This document shows, piece after piece, positions 52,565 through 61,897 of a stretch of DNA of 64,000 nucleotides (position 1 is the stretch's first letter; every line of letters starts with the position of its first letter). Where the stretch lies: contig DAMBWF010000002.1 in the NCBI GenBank assembly GCA_032052615.1, positions 310,001 to 374,000 on the forward strand, given 5' to 3'. The DNA is from Pseudomonas_T sp032052615 (GTDB taxonomy: Bacteria; Pseudomonadota; Gammaproteobacteria; Pseudomonadales; Pseudomonadaceae). Made by a program: the position numbers and the translations under genes. The notes below the pieces were generated by a model. The model did not search any database, was not told the origin of the DNA, and saw only the letters and a program-made list of their open reading frames with translations.

Positions 52565-54465
52565 ATGTTCCGCACCCTGACTCCCCTGGCCGCCGCCTGC
52601 CTGCTGGCCGCCGCCGCGCCGACCCAGGCCGCGCCCTATTCCAGCCTGATCGTGTTCGGCGACAGCCTCAGCGACGCCGGCCAGTTGCCCGACGCCGGTG
52701 GTCCGGCCGGCGCCGGTCGACGCTTCACCAACCGCGTCGGCCCCACCTACCGGAGCGGCCAGGGCGAAGCCATCGGCGCCACCTCGCCGATGCTGCTGGG
52801 CGAGCGCCTGGGGCTGGGGCCCCAGACACCTTCCACCTCGGCGATCCATGCCCAGAACGGTTGGGCGGACGGCAACAACTGGGCGGTGGGTGGCTACCGC
52901 ACCGATGAGATCTATGACTCGATCACCGCCGTGGGCGGTTCGGTGGCCGGCACCCGCACCCGCGACGGCTACCTGGTGGACTTGGCTAACCGGGGCCTGA
53001 GGCTGGACCGCAACGCGCTGTTCTATGTCAACGGCGGCGGCAACGACTTCCTTCAGGGACGCATCCTCAACCGCGAGCAGGCCCAGGCGCCGGCGGGCGC
53101 CTGGCGGACAGCGTGCGCGCCCTACAGCAAGCCGGCGCCCGCTACATCGTGGTCTCCCTGCTGCCCAACGTCGGCACCACCCCGGCCCTGGCCGGCACCG
53201 GCCTGTCGGAAACCTTCGGCGCCCTCGGGCGCGACCTCAACGACGAGCTGCTGCGCCAAGTGCGCGGCCTCCATGCGCAGATCATCCCGCTCAACGTGCC
53301 GCTGCTGTTCAAGGAGGTGGTGCGCGACGCGGCCCAATATGGCCTGGATGCCAGCCAGGACCTGCTGGGAACCTGTTTCGACGGCTGCGCCCACGTCAAC
53401 CCCACCTGGGGCATCGGCAGCGCCACCCCCGACCCCAGCCGGCTGATCTACAACGACAGCGTGCACCCCACCACGGGCATCCAGCAGGTCTTCGCCGACT
53501 ACACCTATTCCCTGCTGGCGGCTCCCTGGGAGCTGACCCTGCTGCCGGAAATGGCCCACGGGGCCCTGCGTTCCCACCAGGACCAACTGCGCAACCAGTG
53601 GCGCGCGGATGGGGGCGCCTGGCAGGGTATCGGCCAGTGGCGCGGTTTCGTCGCCGGCGGCGGCCAGCGCCTGGACTTCGACGAGCAGGACCACGGCGCC
53701 GATGCCGACGGCCACGGCTACAGCCTCGACCTGGGCGGCAGCTATCGGCTCGACGAGGACTGGCGCGTCGGCGCCGCCCTGGGCTTGTACCGGCAATCCC
53801 TGGAGGCCGGACCGAAGGACTCCGACTACGACCTGAGCAGCACCTTCGCCACCCTGTTCGCCCAGTATCAGCACGACCGCTGGTGGGGCGACCTGGCCCT
53901 GAGCGGCGGCTACCTGGACTACGACGACCTGCGGCGGAAATTCGCCCTCGGCCCGGTGACCCGCCGCGAGAAGGGCGACACCGACGGAACGCTGTGGGCC
54001 CTGAGCGGCCGCCTCGGCTACGACATCGCCCAGCCCGGCAGCCTCTGGCACCTCAGCCCGTTCGTCAGCGCCGACTACGCCCGCGCCGAGGTGGACGGCT
54101 ATGCCGAGAAGGGCGGCAGTTCCTCGGCCCTCTCCTTCGACGACCAGACCCGCACGTCCCGGCGCCTGGGCGTCGGCCTGCAAGGGCGCTTCCAAGTGAG
54201 CCCGGCGACCCAGGTGTTCGCCGAAGTGGCTCGCGAGCGGGAGTTCGAGGATGACACGCGCGACCTGCGCATGTCCCTCGTCAGCCTGCCGGGCCACGCC
54301 TTCACCCTGCAGGGCTACACCCCGGACGACGGCATGACCCGCGCCTCCCTGGGCATCAGCCAGCAACTGGCCGCCGACCTGTCCCTGCGCGCCGGCTACG
54401 ACCTGCGCCACGGCGACGACGATACCCGCCAGGGCGTCAGCCTGTCCCTGGCCTGGGACTGGTAA
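52565..54465 (+). pseudogene. estA: EstA-like GDSL autotransporter esterase, interrupted by one frameshift
   Basis: Two frames make one protein of about 630 aa. The first (52565 to about 53100) has a signal peptide MFRTLTPLAAACLLAAAAPTQA, the GDSL block SLIVFGDSLSDAGQLP (nucleophile Ser) and YVNGGGNDFLQGRILNREQAQAPAG. The second continues with SVRALQQAGARYIVVSLLPNVG, the catalytic D-x-x-H in YNDSVHPTTG and a C-terminal autotransporter beta barrel ending SLSLAWDW. One base seems missing near 53092-53105, in a run of alternating G and C. EstA is an outer-membrane-anchored esterase affecting rhamnolipids and motility. The break may be real or a sequencing error; everything else is intact. Confidence 0.85.
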
Positions 54466-54567
54466 GGCGCGGCACCGGAACCAAGCGGCGCCCCCATGGT
54501 CGGGAGGCGCCGCTGTGCTTAACGCGCTACACTCGGCGCGTTTTTTCTTCCTATCCGGAGCTTCTTC

Positions 54568-55578
54568 ATGTCCCGCGTCACACTCAGTCGCTTCCTGATC
54601 GAGCAGACTCGCAGCCACAACACCCCGGCCGACCTGCGCTTCCTCATCGAGGTCGTGGCGCGTGCCTGCAAGCGCATCAGCTACGAGGTGTCCAAGGGGG
54701 CGCTGGGTGGCGTGCTCGGCAGCATGGACACCGAGAACGTGCAGGGCGAGGTGCAGAAGAAGCTCGACGTGCTCTCCAACGAAATCCTGCTGGAAGCCAA
54801 CGAGTGGGGCGGCCACCTGGCCGGCATGGCCTCCGAGGAAATGGACAAGGCCTACCAGATTCCCGGCAAGTACCCCAAGGGCGCCTACCTGCTGGTGTTC
54901 GACCCCCTGGACGGCTCCTCCAACATCGACGTCAACGTCTCCGTCGGCACCATCTTCTCGGTGCTGCGTTGCCCGGACGAATGCTTCAGCCAGAACGACG
55001 CCTTGGGCGAGGAAGCCTTCCTTCAGCCGGGCACCCGCCAGGTAGCGGCCGGCTACGCCATCTACGGCCCGCAGACCATGCTGATGCTGACCCTGGGCGA
55101 CGGCGTGAAGGGTTTCACCCTGGACCGCGAGATGGGCAGCTTCGTGCTCACCCACGACCACATCCAGGTGCCCGCGTCCACCGCCGAGTTCGCCATCAAC
55201 ATGTCCAACCAGCGCCACTGGGAAGCCCCGGTGCGGCGCTACGTGGACGAACTGCTGAGTGGCGAGGAAGGCCCCCTGGGCAAGAACTACAACATGCGCT
55301 GGATCGCCTCCATGGTGGCCGACGTGCACCGTATCCTCACCCGTGGCGGGCTGTTCATGTACCCTCGGGACGCCCGCGACCCGTCCAAGCCGGGCAAGCT
55401 GCGGCTGATGTACGAGGCCAACCCCATGTCGTTCATCGTCGAGCAGGCCGGCGGCGCCGCCACCGACGGCCGGCAGCGCATCCTCGACATCCAGCCCACT
55501 TCGCTGCACCAGCGGGTGGCGGTGTTCCTCGGCTCCCGCGAGGAAGTCGAGCGGGTCACCGGCTACCACCAGGCGTGA
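54568..55578 (+). CDS. fbp: Fructose-1,6-bisphosphatase class 1
   Basis: 336 aa. Metal-binding GYLLVFDPLDGSSNIDVNVSVGTIFSV-type motif (here YLLVFDPLDGSSNIDVNVSVG), NEILLEANEWGGHLAGMASEEMD with the metal-binding Glu residues, and the substrate site LMYEANPMSFIVEQAGGAATDGRQRILDIQP. Gluconeogenic step. A GGAG lies upstream of the ATG at 54568. Confidence 0.97.
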   Translation: MSRVTLSRFLIEQTRSHNTPADLRFLIEVVARACKRISYEVSKGALGGVLGSMDTENVQGEVQKKLDVLSNEILLEANEWGGHLAGMASEEMDKAYQIPGKYPKGAYLLVFDPLDGSSNIDVNVSVGTIFSVLRCPDECFSQNDALGEEAFLQPGTRQVAAGYAIYGPQTMLMLTLGDGVKGFTLDREMGSFVLTHDHIQVPASTAEFAINMSNQRHWEAPVRRYVDELLSGEEGPLGKNYNMRWIASMVADVHRILTRGGLFMYPRDARDPSKPGKLRLMYEANPMSFIVEQAGGAATDGRQRILDIQPTSLHQRVAVFLGSREEVERVTGYHQA

Positions 55579-55725
55579 CCGGAGCCCGGTCGCGGACCGG
55601 GCCTCCTCGTCGGGACGGCGGCTTTCGCGGTGCCGCCGTCATCATCGTTCCACCCAGGCGCCCGGCCATCGAGCGACGGGCGCCGTTGACCGGCACCGCG
55701 ACGGTGCCGTTCGCCGAGGTCTGAC

Positions 55726-56286
55726 ATGAAGCCGCTTCTCTCGCTGATCGCCGCCGCCCTGCTGGCCGGCTGCGCCGCTTCCGACGGTGACCACGACGCG
55801 CCGACCACCGTCGGCCAGGTCGACCTGGCCCGCTACCAAGGCACTTGGTACGAACTGGCCCGCCTGCCGATGTTCTTCCAGCGCGATTGCGCCCAGTCCG
55901 AGGCCCAGTATCGCCTGCGCGACGATGGCCGGGTCGACGTGGTGAACCGCTGCCGCACCCGCGGGGGCGAGTGGAAGCAGGTGCACGGCGAGGCGGAACC
56001 CCAGGTGGCCGGTCATACCGACAAGCTCTGGGTGCGCTTCGATAACGTCTTCAGTTCGCTGTTTCCCTCCCTGGCTCGTGGGCACTACTGGGTGCTCTAC
56101 CTCGACCCCGACTACCAGACCGCCGTGGTCGGCCACCCCGACCGCGACTACCTCTGGCTGCTGTCCCGGCGCCCCGAGGTGGAGGGCGCTACCCGCGAGC
56201 ACCTGCTGGAGGTGGCCCGCGCCCAGGGCTACGACACCTCCCGCCTGATCTGGCGCGCCCCCGACGCGGCGATCGCCGCTCCCTGA
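55726..56286 (+). CDS. Outer-membrane lipoprotein lipocalin (Blc-like)
   Basis: 186 aa. Lipoprotein signal MKPLLSLIAAALLAGC with lipobox LAGC. Lipocalin signature VDLARYQGTWYELARLPMFFQRDC (G-x-W), then VVNRCRTRGGEWKQVHGEA, YWVLYLDPDYQTAVVGHPDRDYLWLLSRRP. Blc-type lipocalins bind lipids in the periplasm and at the outer membrane. Monocistronic in appearance, between fbp and pip. Confidence 0.92.
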   Translation: MKPLLSLIAAALLAGCAASDGDHDAPTTVGQVDLARYQGTWYELARLPMFFQRDCAQSEAQYRLRDDGRVDVVNRCRTRGGEWKQVHGEAEPQVAGHTDKLWVRFDNVFSSLFPSLARGHYWVLYLDPDYQTAVVGHPDRDYLWLLSRRPEVEGATREHLLEVARAQGYDTSRLIWRAPDAAIAAP

Positions 56287-56403
56287 CGCGACCGATGGGC
56301 GCGGCATGCCCGAGCGGGCATTTCCCCGCTATGATGCCGGGCAGCTAAAAGGACGGGACGCCGCCGGCGATCACCGCGCCCCATCGACTCGGGAGCCTCA
56401 CCC

Positions 56404-57369
56404 ATGCAGAACCTCTATCCGGAGATCAAGCCCTACGCCCGCCATGAACTGGCCGTGGAGGCGCCGCACGTACTCTACATCGACGAAAGCGGGTCGCCGG
56501 ACGGCTTGCCGGTGGTGTTCATCCACGGGGGGCCTGGCTCCGGCTGCGACCACCTGAGCCGGCGCTTCTTCGATCCCACCCTCTACCGCATCATCACCTT
56601 CGATCAACGCGGCGCCGGCCGCTCCACCCCCTACGCCAGCCTGGAGAACAACACCACTTGGCACCTGGTGGAGGACATGGAGCGCATCCGCGAGCACCTG
56701 GGCATCGACAAATGGGTGCTGTTCGGCGGCTCCTGGGGCTCCACCCTGTCCCTGGCCTACGCCCAGACCCATCCGGAGCGGGTACACGCGCTGATCCTGC
56801 GAGGCATCTTCCTCTGCCGGCGCCAGGACCTGCTGTGGTTCTATCAGGACGGCGCCAGCCGCCTGTTCCCCGACTACTGGCAGGACTATGTGGCGCCGAT
56901 CCCGCCGGAGGAGCGTGGCGACTTCATGCAGGCCTATTACCGGCGCCTCACCGGCAGCGACGAGATCGCCCAGATGCAGGCGGCCAAGGCGTGGTCCTGC
57001 TGGGAAGGGCGCACCGCGACGCTGCGGCCCAACCCCGAGGTGGTCGAGCGCTTCCACGAGAAGGCCCTGTCCATCGCCCGGATCGAATGCCACTTCTTCG
57101 TCAACGATGCCTTCCTCGAACCGGACCAGTTGATCCGCGACATGCCGAAGATCGCCCACCTGCCCGGAGTCATCGTGCACGGCCGCTACGACGTGGTCTG
57201 CCCGCTGGACAACGCCTGGGCGTTGCACCAGGCGTGGCCCAACAGCGAGTTGCAGATCATCCGCGACGCCGGCCACGTGGCCGGCGAGCCAGGCATCGCC
57301 GATGCCTTGGTGCGCGCCGCCGACGACATCGCCCGGCGCCTGCTGGACCTGCCCCCGGAAGACGCATGA
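56404..57369 (+). CDS. pip: Proline iminopeptidase
   Basis: 321 aa alpha/beta hydrolase. HGGPGSGCDHLSRRFFDP is the S33 oxyanion motif. Catalytic Ser in FGGSWGSTLSLAYAQTHPERV, Asp in IVHGRYDVVCPLDNA, His in RDAGHVAGEPG. It removes N-terminal proline from peptides in the cytoplasm. The stop overlaps the dtd start (ATGA). Confidence 0.96.
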   Translation: MQNLYPEIKPYARHELAVEAPHVLYIDESGSPDGLPVVFIHGGPGSGCDHLSRRFFDPTLYRIITFDQRGAGRSTPYASLENNTTWHLVEDMERIREHLGIDKWVLFGGSWGSTLSLAYAQTHPERVHALILRGIFLCRRQDLLWFYQDGASRLFPDYWQDYVAPIPPEERGDFMQAYYRRLTGSDEIAQMQAAKAWSCWEGRTATLRPNPEVVERFHEKALSIARIECHFFVNDAFLEPDQLIRDMPKIAHLPGVIVHGRYDVVCPLDNAWALHQAWPNSELQIIRDAGHVAGEPGIADALVRAADDIARRLLDLPPEDA

Positions 57370-57803
57370 AAGGACTGATCCAGCGGGTCCGCGAGGCCCG
57401 CGTCGAGGTCGAGGGCGAACGGGTCGGCGCCATCCAGGCGGGCCTGCTGGTGCTGGTCGGCGTGGAGCCGGACGACGACCGGGCCCGCGCCGACCGCCTG
57501 TTGCACAAGCTGCTCAACTACCGGGTTTTCGGCGACGAGCAGGGGCGCATGAACCGTTCCCTGCGCGATGTCGGCGGCGGCCTGCTGCTGGTTTCCCAGT
57601 TCACCCTGGCCGCCGATACCCGTGGCGGCCTGCGTCCCAGCTTCTCCAGCGCCGCGCCGCCGGCCCTCGGCGAGGCGCTGTTCGACTACCTGCTGGCGCG
57701 AGCCCGCGACAGCCATCCGGAGGTGGCCAGCGGGCGCTTCGGCGCCGACATGCAGGTGCACCTGATCAACGACGGCCCGGTGACCTTCCTGTTGGAAACC
57801 TGA
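57366..57803 (+). CDS. dtd: D-aminoacyl-tRNA deacylase
   Basis: 145 aa, MKGLIQRVREARVEVEGERVGAIQAGLLVLVGVEPDD. Diagnostic SQFTLAADTRGGLRPSF and cross-subunit LINDGPVTFLLE (Gly-cisPro) motifs. It hydrolyses D-amino acids wrongly attached to tRNA. Translationally coupled to pip. Confidence 0.97.
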   Translation: MKGLIQRVREARVEVEGERVGAIQAGLLVLVGVEPDDDRARADRLLHKLLNYRVFGDEQGRMNRSLRDVGGGLLLVSQFTLAADTRGGLRPSFSSAAPPALGEALFDYLLARARDSHPEVASGRFGADMQVHLINDGPVTFLLET

Positions 57804-57981
57804 TCGGCTGGCCTGGTTCTTGCCTTCCCAAGCCGGGGACGGACCCGGGGGCGGCGAGCGGTAACACCACGCCCGTCGTCGACGACTGTCCACTCGCCAT
57901 CCAGGCTCGCGGCGGTTAGCATCGCCGCTCCCCGTCGCTTGCCGCCGGCTGCACCGATCATCCGCCCATCGAGGAAAGGGA

Positions 57982-58773
57982 ATGAAGAAGCTTCTCGCGT
58001 CACTGCTGGTTTCCGCCTGTGCCTTCACCGGTATCGCCCATGCCGGCGCCATCGACGAGGCCGTCAAGCGCGGCACCCTGCGCGTCGGCATGGACCCGAC
58101 CTACATGCCCTTCGAGATGACCAACAAGCGCGGCGAGATCATCGGCTTCGAGGTGGATGTGCTCAAGGCCATGGCCAAGGCCGCCGGGGTCAAGCTGGAG
58201 CTGGTCTCCACCGGCTACGACGGCATCATCCCGGCCCTGCTGACCGACAAGTTCGACCTGATCGGTTCCGGCATGACCCTCACCCAGGAGCGCAACCTGC
58301 GCATCAACTTCTCCGAGCCGTTCATCGTCGTCGGCCAGACCCTGCTGATCCGCAAGGAGCTGCAAGGCGAGATCAAGTCCTACAAGGACCTCAACGACGG
58401 CAAGTACCGGATCACCTCGAAGATCGGCACCACTGGCGAGATGGTGGCCAAGAAGCTGATCGGCAAGGCCCAGTACCACGGCTTCGACAACGAGCAGGAA
58501 GCGGTGATGGACGTGGTCAACGGCAAGGCCGACGCCTTCATCTACGACGCCCCGTACAACGTCGTCGCGGTGAACAAGGCCGGCGCCGGCAAGCTGGTCT
58601 ACCTGGACGAGCCGTTCACCTACGAGCCCCTGGCCTTCGGCCTGAAGAAGGGCGACCACGACAGCCTGAACTGGATCGACAACTTCCTGCACCAGATCAA
58701 GGCCGACGGCACCTACGATCGGCTCCACGCCAAGTGGTTCAAGAAGACCGAGTGGCTCAAGGAGATGGAATAA
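57982..58773 (+). CDS. Amino-acid ABC transporter substrate-binding protein
   Basis: 263 aa. Signal peptide MKKLLASLLVSACAFTGIAHA. Family 3 binding-protein signature GTLRVGMDPTYMPFEMTNKRGEIIGFEVDVLKAMAKAAGVKLELV, then YDGIIPALLTDKFDLIGSGMTLTQERNLRINFSEPF. It is followed by its permease (58847) and ATPase (59802), so this is a complete importer. Probably for a polar amino acid; the ligand cannot be read from the sequence. Confidence 0.94.
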   Translation: MKKLLASLLVSACAFTGIAHAGAIDEAVKRGTLRVGMDPTYMPFEMTNKRGEIIGFEVDVLKAMAKAAGVKLELVSTGYDGIIPALLTDKFDLIGSGMTLTQERNLRINFSEPFIVVGQTLLIRKELQGEIKSYKDLNDGKYRITSKIGTTGEMVAKKLIGKAQYHGFDNEQEAVMDVVNGKADAFIYDAPYNVVAVNKAGAGKLVYLDEPFTYEPLAFGLKKGDHDSLNWIDNFLHQIKADGTYDRLHAKWFKKTEWLKEME

Positions 58774-58846
58774 GCGTCCCCGCGCACCCGGCGCGGCGGC
58801 TATTCGCCGTGCCCGGCCCGCTTCCATCGTTCTGCCGAGAGTTCAC

Positions 58847-59809
58847 GTGATCAAGAAGAAACGCCTCCATTGGCCCTGGCACCTGCTCACCGGGCTGATC
58901 CTGATCGGCCTGGCCGCCGCCCTGTGGTACTCCACCTCGCTGATTTCCTATGAATGGCGCTGGAATCGCGTTCCCCAGTACTTCGCCTACCAGGCGGAAG
59001 AGGCGCAGCGGGCGAGCGATTACGGCCGGGTGGAGGCCATCGACGGCGATGGCCCCCGGGCGCGGGTGGTGCTCGCCACCGAGGGCGGCGATACCCAGGC
59101 CCTGGAGGTCGAGCGCGACAGCCTGCAAGTGGCGGTGGGCGACGAGGTGAGCGAGGGCGACAGCCTCGGTGTGACCCGTCACTGGGCCGCCGGCCCGCTG
59201 CTGTGGGGCCTGTGGACCACCCTGTGGATTTCCCTGGCCTCCGGTGCCCTGGGCCTGCTGATCGGGCTGGCCACCGGCCTCTGCCGGCTGTCGTCGAACC
59301 CGACCCTGCGGGACCTTTCCACGGTGTACGTCGAGCTGGTGCGCGGCACGCCGCTGCTGGTGCAGATTTTCATTTTCTACTTCTTCATCGGCACGGTGCT
59401 CAGCCTGTCCCGGGAGTTCGCCGGGGTCGCCGCCCTGGCCCTGTTCACCGGCGCCTACGTGGCGGAGATCGTCCGCGCCGGGGTGCAGTCCATCGCCCGT
59501 GGCCAGGACGAGGCGGCCCGCTCCCTCGGCCTCAATGCCGCCCAGTCCATGCGTTACGTGGTGTTGCCCCAGGCGTTCAAGCGGGTGCTGCCACCCCTGG
59601 CCGGGCAATTCATCAGCCTGGTGAAGGACACCTCCCTGGTCTCGGTGATCGCCATCACCGAACTGACCAAGAGCGGTCGCGAGGCGATCACCACGTCCTT
59701 CTCCACCTTCGAAATCTGGTTCTGCGTCGCCGCGCTCTACCTCGTCATCAACCTGCCGCTGTCGCACTTGGCCGGCCGGCTCGAACGGAGGCTCGGACAA
59801 AGTGATTGA
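58847..59809 (+). CDS. Amino-acid ABC transporter permease with enlarged first loop
   Basis: 320 aa from a GTG start, longer than the usual 220-250. The first helix (LLTGLILIGLAAALWYSTSLI) is followed by about 75 soluble residues (WRWNRVPQYFAYQAEEAQRASDYGRVEAIDGDGPRARVVLATEGG...) before the standard HisM/GlnP permease core: TLWISLASGALGLLIGLATGL, YVELVRGTPLLVQIFIFYF, and the EAA loop EAARSLGLNAAQSMRYVVLPQAFKRVLPPLAGQF. It overlaps the ATPase start by 8 bp. Confidence 0.93.
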   Translation: MIKKKRLHWPWHLLTGLILIGLAAALWYSTSLISYEWRWNRVPQYFAYQAEEAQRASDYGRVEAIDGDGPRARVVLATEGGDTQALEVERDSLQVAVGDEVSEGDSLGVTRHWAAGPLLWGLWTTLWISLASGALGLLIGLATGLCRLSSNPTLRDLSTVYVELVRGTPLLVQIFIFYFFIGTVLSLSREFAGVAALALFTGAYVAEIVRAGVQSIARGQDEAARSLGLNAAQSMRYVVLPQAFKRVLPPLAGQFISLVKDTSLVSVIAITELTKSGREAITTSFSTFEIWFCVAALYLVINLPLSHLAGRLERRLGQSD

Positions 59810-60536
59810 AGTCCGCGACCTGGTGAAGGTCTTCGATACGCGCGGGCAGGTGGTGCGCGCGGTGGACCACGTGTCCACCGACGTGGCCCGGGGCGAGGTG
59901 TTGGTGGTGATCGGCCCGTCGGGCTCCGGCAAGTCCACCTTCCTGCGCTGCCTCAATGCCCTGGAAACGTTCGACGCCGGCTCGGTGAGCATCGACGGGG
60001 TCGACCTGGCTCACCCGAAGACCGACATCAACGCCTTCCGCCGCGAAGTCGGCATGGTGTTCCAGCACTTCAACCTGTTCCCCCACATGACCGTGCTGGA
60101 GAACCTCTGCCTGGCGCAGAAGGTGGTGCGCAAGCGCGGCAAGGCCGAGCGCGAGGAAAAGGCGCGGGCGCTGCTGGCCAAGGTGGGCATCGCCCAGAAG
60201 GCCGGCGAGTACCCGTCGCGGTTGTCCGGCGGCCAGCAGCAGCGGGTGGCCATCGCCCGCGCCCTGTGCATGGAGCCCAAGGTCATGCTGTTCGACGAGC
60301 CCACCTCCGCCCTCGACCCGGAGATGGTCGGCGAGGTGCTGGACGTGATGAAGACCCTGGCCGTGGAGGGCATGACCATGGTCTGCGTGACCCACGAGAT
60401 GGGCTTCGCCCGGGAAGTGGCCGACCGGGTGTTGTTCTTCGACCACGGCAAGCTGCTGGAGGACGCGCCACCGGCGCAGTTCTTCGACGCGCCCCGGGAC
60501 CCCCGCGCCCAAGCCTTCCTGCGCCAGGTGCTCTAG
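59802..60536 (+). CDS. Amino-acid ABC transporter ATP-binding protein
   Basis: 244 aa from a GTG start. Walker A VIGPSGSGKSTFLRCLN, Q loop GMVFQHFNLFPHMTV, signature RLSGGQQQRVAIARALCMEP, Walker B VMLFDEPTSALDPEMVGEV, switch His in VCVTHEMGFAREV. GlnQ/HisP-like. Last gene of the transporter operon. Confidence 0.96.
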   Translation: MIEVRDLVKVFDTRGQVVRAVDHVSTDVARGEVLVVIGPSGSGKSTFLRCLNALETFDAGSVSIDGVDLAHPKTDINAFRREVGMVFQHFNLFPHMTVLENLCLAQKVVRKRGKAEREEKARALLAKVGIAQKAGEYPSRLSGGQQQRVAIARALCMEPKVMLFDEPTSALDPEMVGEVLDVMKTLAVEGMTMVCVTHEMGFAREVADRVLFFDHGKLLEDAPPAQFFDAPRDPRAQAFLRQVL

Positions 60537-60622
60537 CGACACGGGCGCCGGCCAGCTTTCCCCCTTGCAGGGTGCCTAGAACGGCGGTGCCCCCGGGACG
60601 GGCGTCCCTAGATCGGGCGTCC

Positions 60623-61123
60623 CTATACCGGGCGTCCCTCCCCGGCGCGGCCGAACAGCCGCCGGCGGATACCCTCGGGCATGTCCTCGTCTTCCGTCGG
60701 GTGCCGCAACGGTGCTCGGGCCGGCTCGATCCCCTGTTCCGCCAGCCAGGCCAGCGCGCACTCCTGCAACTGCGCGCGCTGGTACGCCTGCCAGGCCGCC
60801 CGGGCCCCGGGGAACCGCTCCAACTCATATTCGAAAGTACGCAACGGCCGCCGCCCGCCGAGCGCGGCGCTCAACAGCGGGTGGGCATGGGGATCGTCCA
60901 GTTCGAACAGGAACCCCTCGCGCAGGGCCAGGCGTTGCTCGCCGTCCAGCGGGTCGAGGCGACGGTAACGCTGTGGATTTTCCTCCAGCCGTTGCCGCGC
61001 CTCGTCATCGCGGCTGTCCGGCTCCAGGCTCAGCAGGCGCCCGTCGTCCAGGTCCAGGTAATGCTCGCCCTGGCCGGGCTCGTCCAACAGCCGCGCCAGG
61101 CGGTCCATGTCGATGGTCAGCAT
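60623..61123 (-). CDS. UPF0158 family protein
   Basis: 166 aa from the ATG at 61123, chosen because GGAGG lies 9 bp upstream; an ATG 24 bp earlier is the alternative. MLTIDMDRLARLLDEPGQGEHYLDLDDGRLLSLEPDS...LREGFLFELDDPHAHPLLSAALGGRRPLRTFEYELERFPGARAAWQAYQRAQLQECALAWLAEQGIEP follows the UPF0158 layout. Unknown function. The P. aeruginosa counterpart lies in the same position between the transporter and rsmE. Confidence 0.85.
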   Translation of the reverse strand: MLTIDMDRLARLLDEPGQGEHYLDLDDGRLLSLEPDSRDDEARQRLEENPQRYRRLDPLDGEQRLALREGFLFELDDPHAHPLLSAALGGRRPLRTFEYELERFPGARAAWQAYQRAQLQECALAWLAEQGIEPARAPLRHPTEDEDMPEGIRRRLFGRAGEGRPV

Positions 61124-61189
61124 GCGAGAGGCCTCCACGTCCGGCATGAAGCGGTAGACCCCGCTCGGGCGACTCGGTGCGGGCCGGGT

Positions 61190-61897
61190 TCAGAACAGCC
61201 GGGCGAGGAGCGCGGCGACCGCCGTTTCCACCCGCAGGATGCGCTCGCCGAGCTGCACCGGGGCTAGGCCGGCCTCGGCCAGCTTCTCCACTTCATAGGG
61301 AATCCAGCCGCCTTCCGGGCCGATGGCCAGGGTCACCGGGCCCTCCACCGCCCGCGGGCAGGCGGGAAAGTCGCCGGGGTGGCCAAGCAGCCCCAGGCTG
61401 CCGGCGGCGAGGCCGGGTAGCCGATCCTCGACGAAGGGCTTGAAGCGTTGCTCGATCATGACTTCGGGCAGGCGGGTGTCCCGGGCCTGCTCCAGGCCGA
61501 GCACCAGTTGCTCGCGGATCGCCGCCGGTTCGAGGAAAGGGGTCTGCCAGAAGCTCTTCTCGACGCGGTAGCTGTTGAGCAACACCAGACGCGGCACGCC
61601 CATGGCGGCGACGGTCTGCAACACACGGCGCAGCATTTTCGGTCGGGGCAGGGCCAGCAGCAGGGTCAGCGGCAGCTTGGCCGGCGGCGGCCGGTCCAAG
61701 GATATCCGCAGCTCCGCCTCGCCGGCCTCCAGACGCAGCAGTTCGCCCTGGCCCATGGCACCGTCCAGCCGGCCGACCCGCAAGGTGTCGCCGCGCTCGG
61801 CGCGGTGCACCTCTCGCAGGTGGCGCAGGCGACGGTCCCGCAGGATCGCCCGATCCGCCGCGACGAAGTCGGCGTCTTCCAGCAACAGCAGGTTCAC
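61190..61897 (-). CDS. rsmE: 16S rRNA (uracil-1498-N3)-methyltransferase RsmE
   Basis: 235 aa from a GTG at 61897 overlapping the tatC stop (GTGA). N-terminal PUA-like region (RRLRHLREVHRAERGDTLRVGRLDG), SPOUT domain with PLTLLLALPRPKMLRRVLQTVAAMGV, VTLAIGPEGGWIPYEVEKLAEAG and VQLGERILRVETAVAALLA (knot). It methylates U1498 of 16S rRNA. Confidence 0.96.
   Translation of the reverse strand: MNLLLLEDADFVAADRAILRDRRLRHLREVHRAERGDTLRVGRLDGAMGQGELLRLEAGEAELRISLDRPPPAKLPLTLLLALPRPKMLRRVLQTVAAMGVPRLVLLNSYRVEKSFWQTPFLEPAAIREQLVLGLEQARDTRLPEVMIEQRFKPFVEDRLPGLAAGSLGLLGHPGDFPACPRAVEGPVTLAIGPEGGWIPYEVEKLAEAGLAPVQLGERILRVETAVAALLARLF

Noticed and set aside
53122..55569. 815-aa minus-strand open frame over estA and fbp
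   Set aside because: It covers two recognised plus-strand genes, has a Val/Gly/Gln/His-biased composition and contains no domain I recognise.
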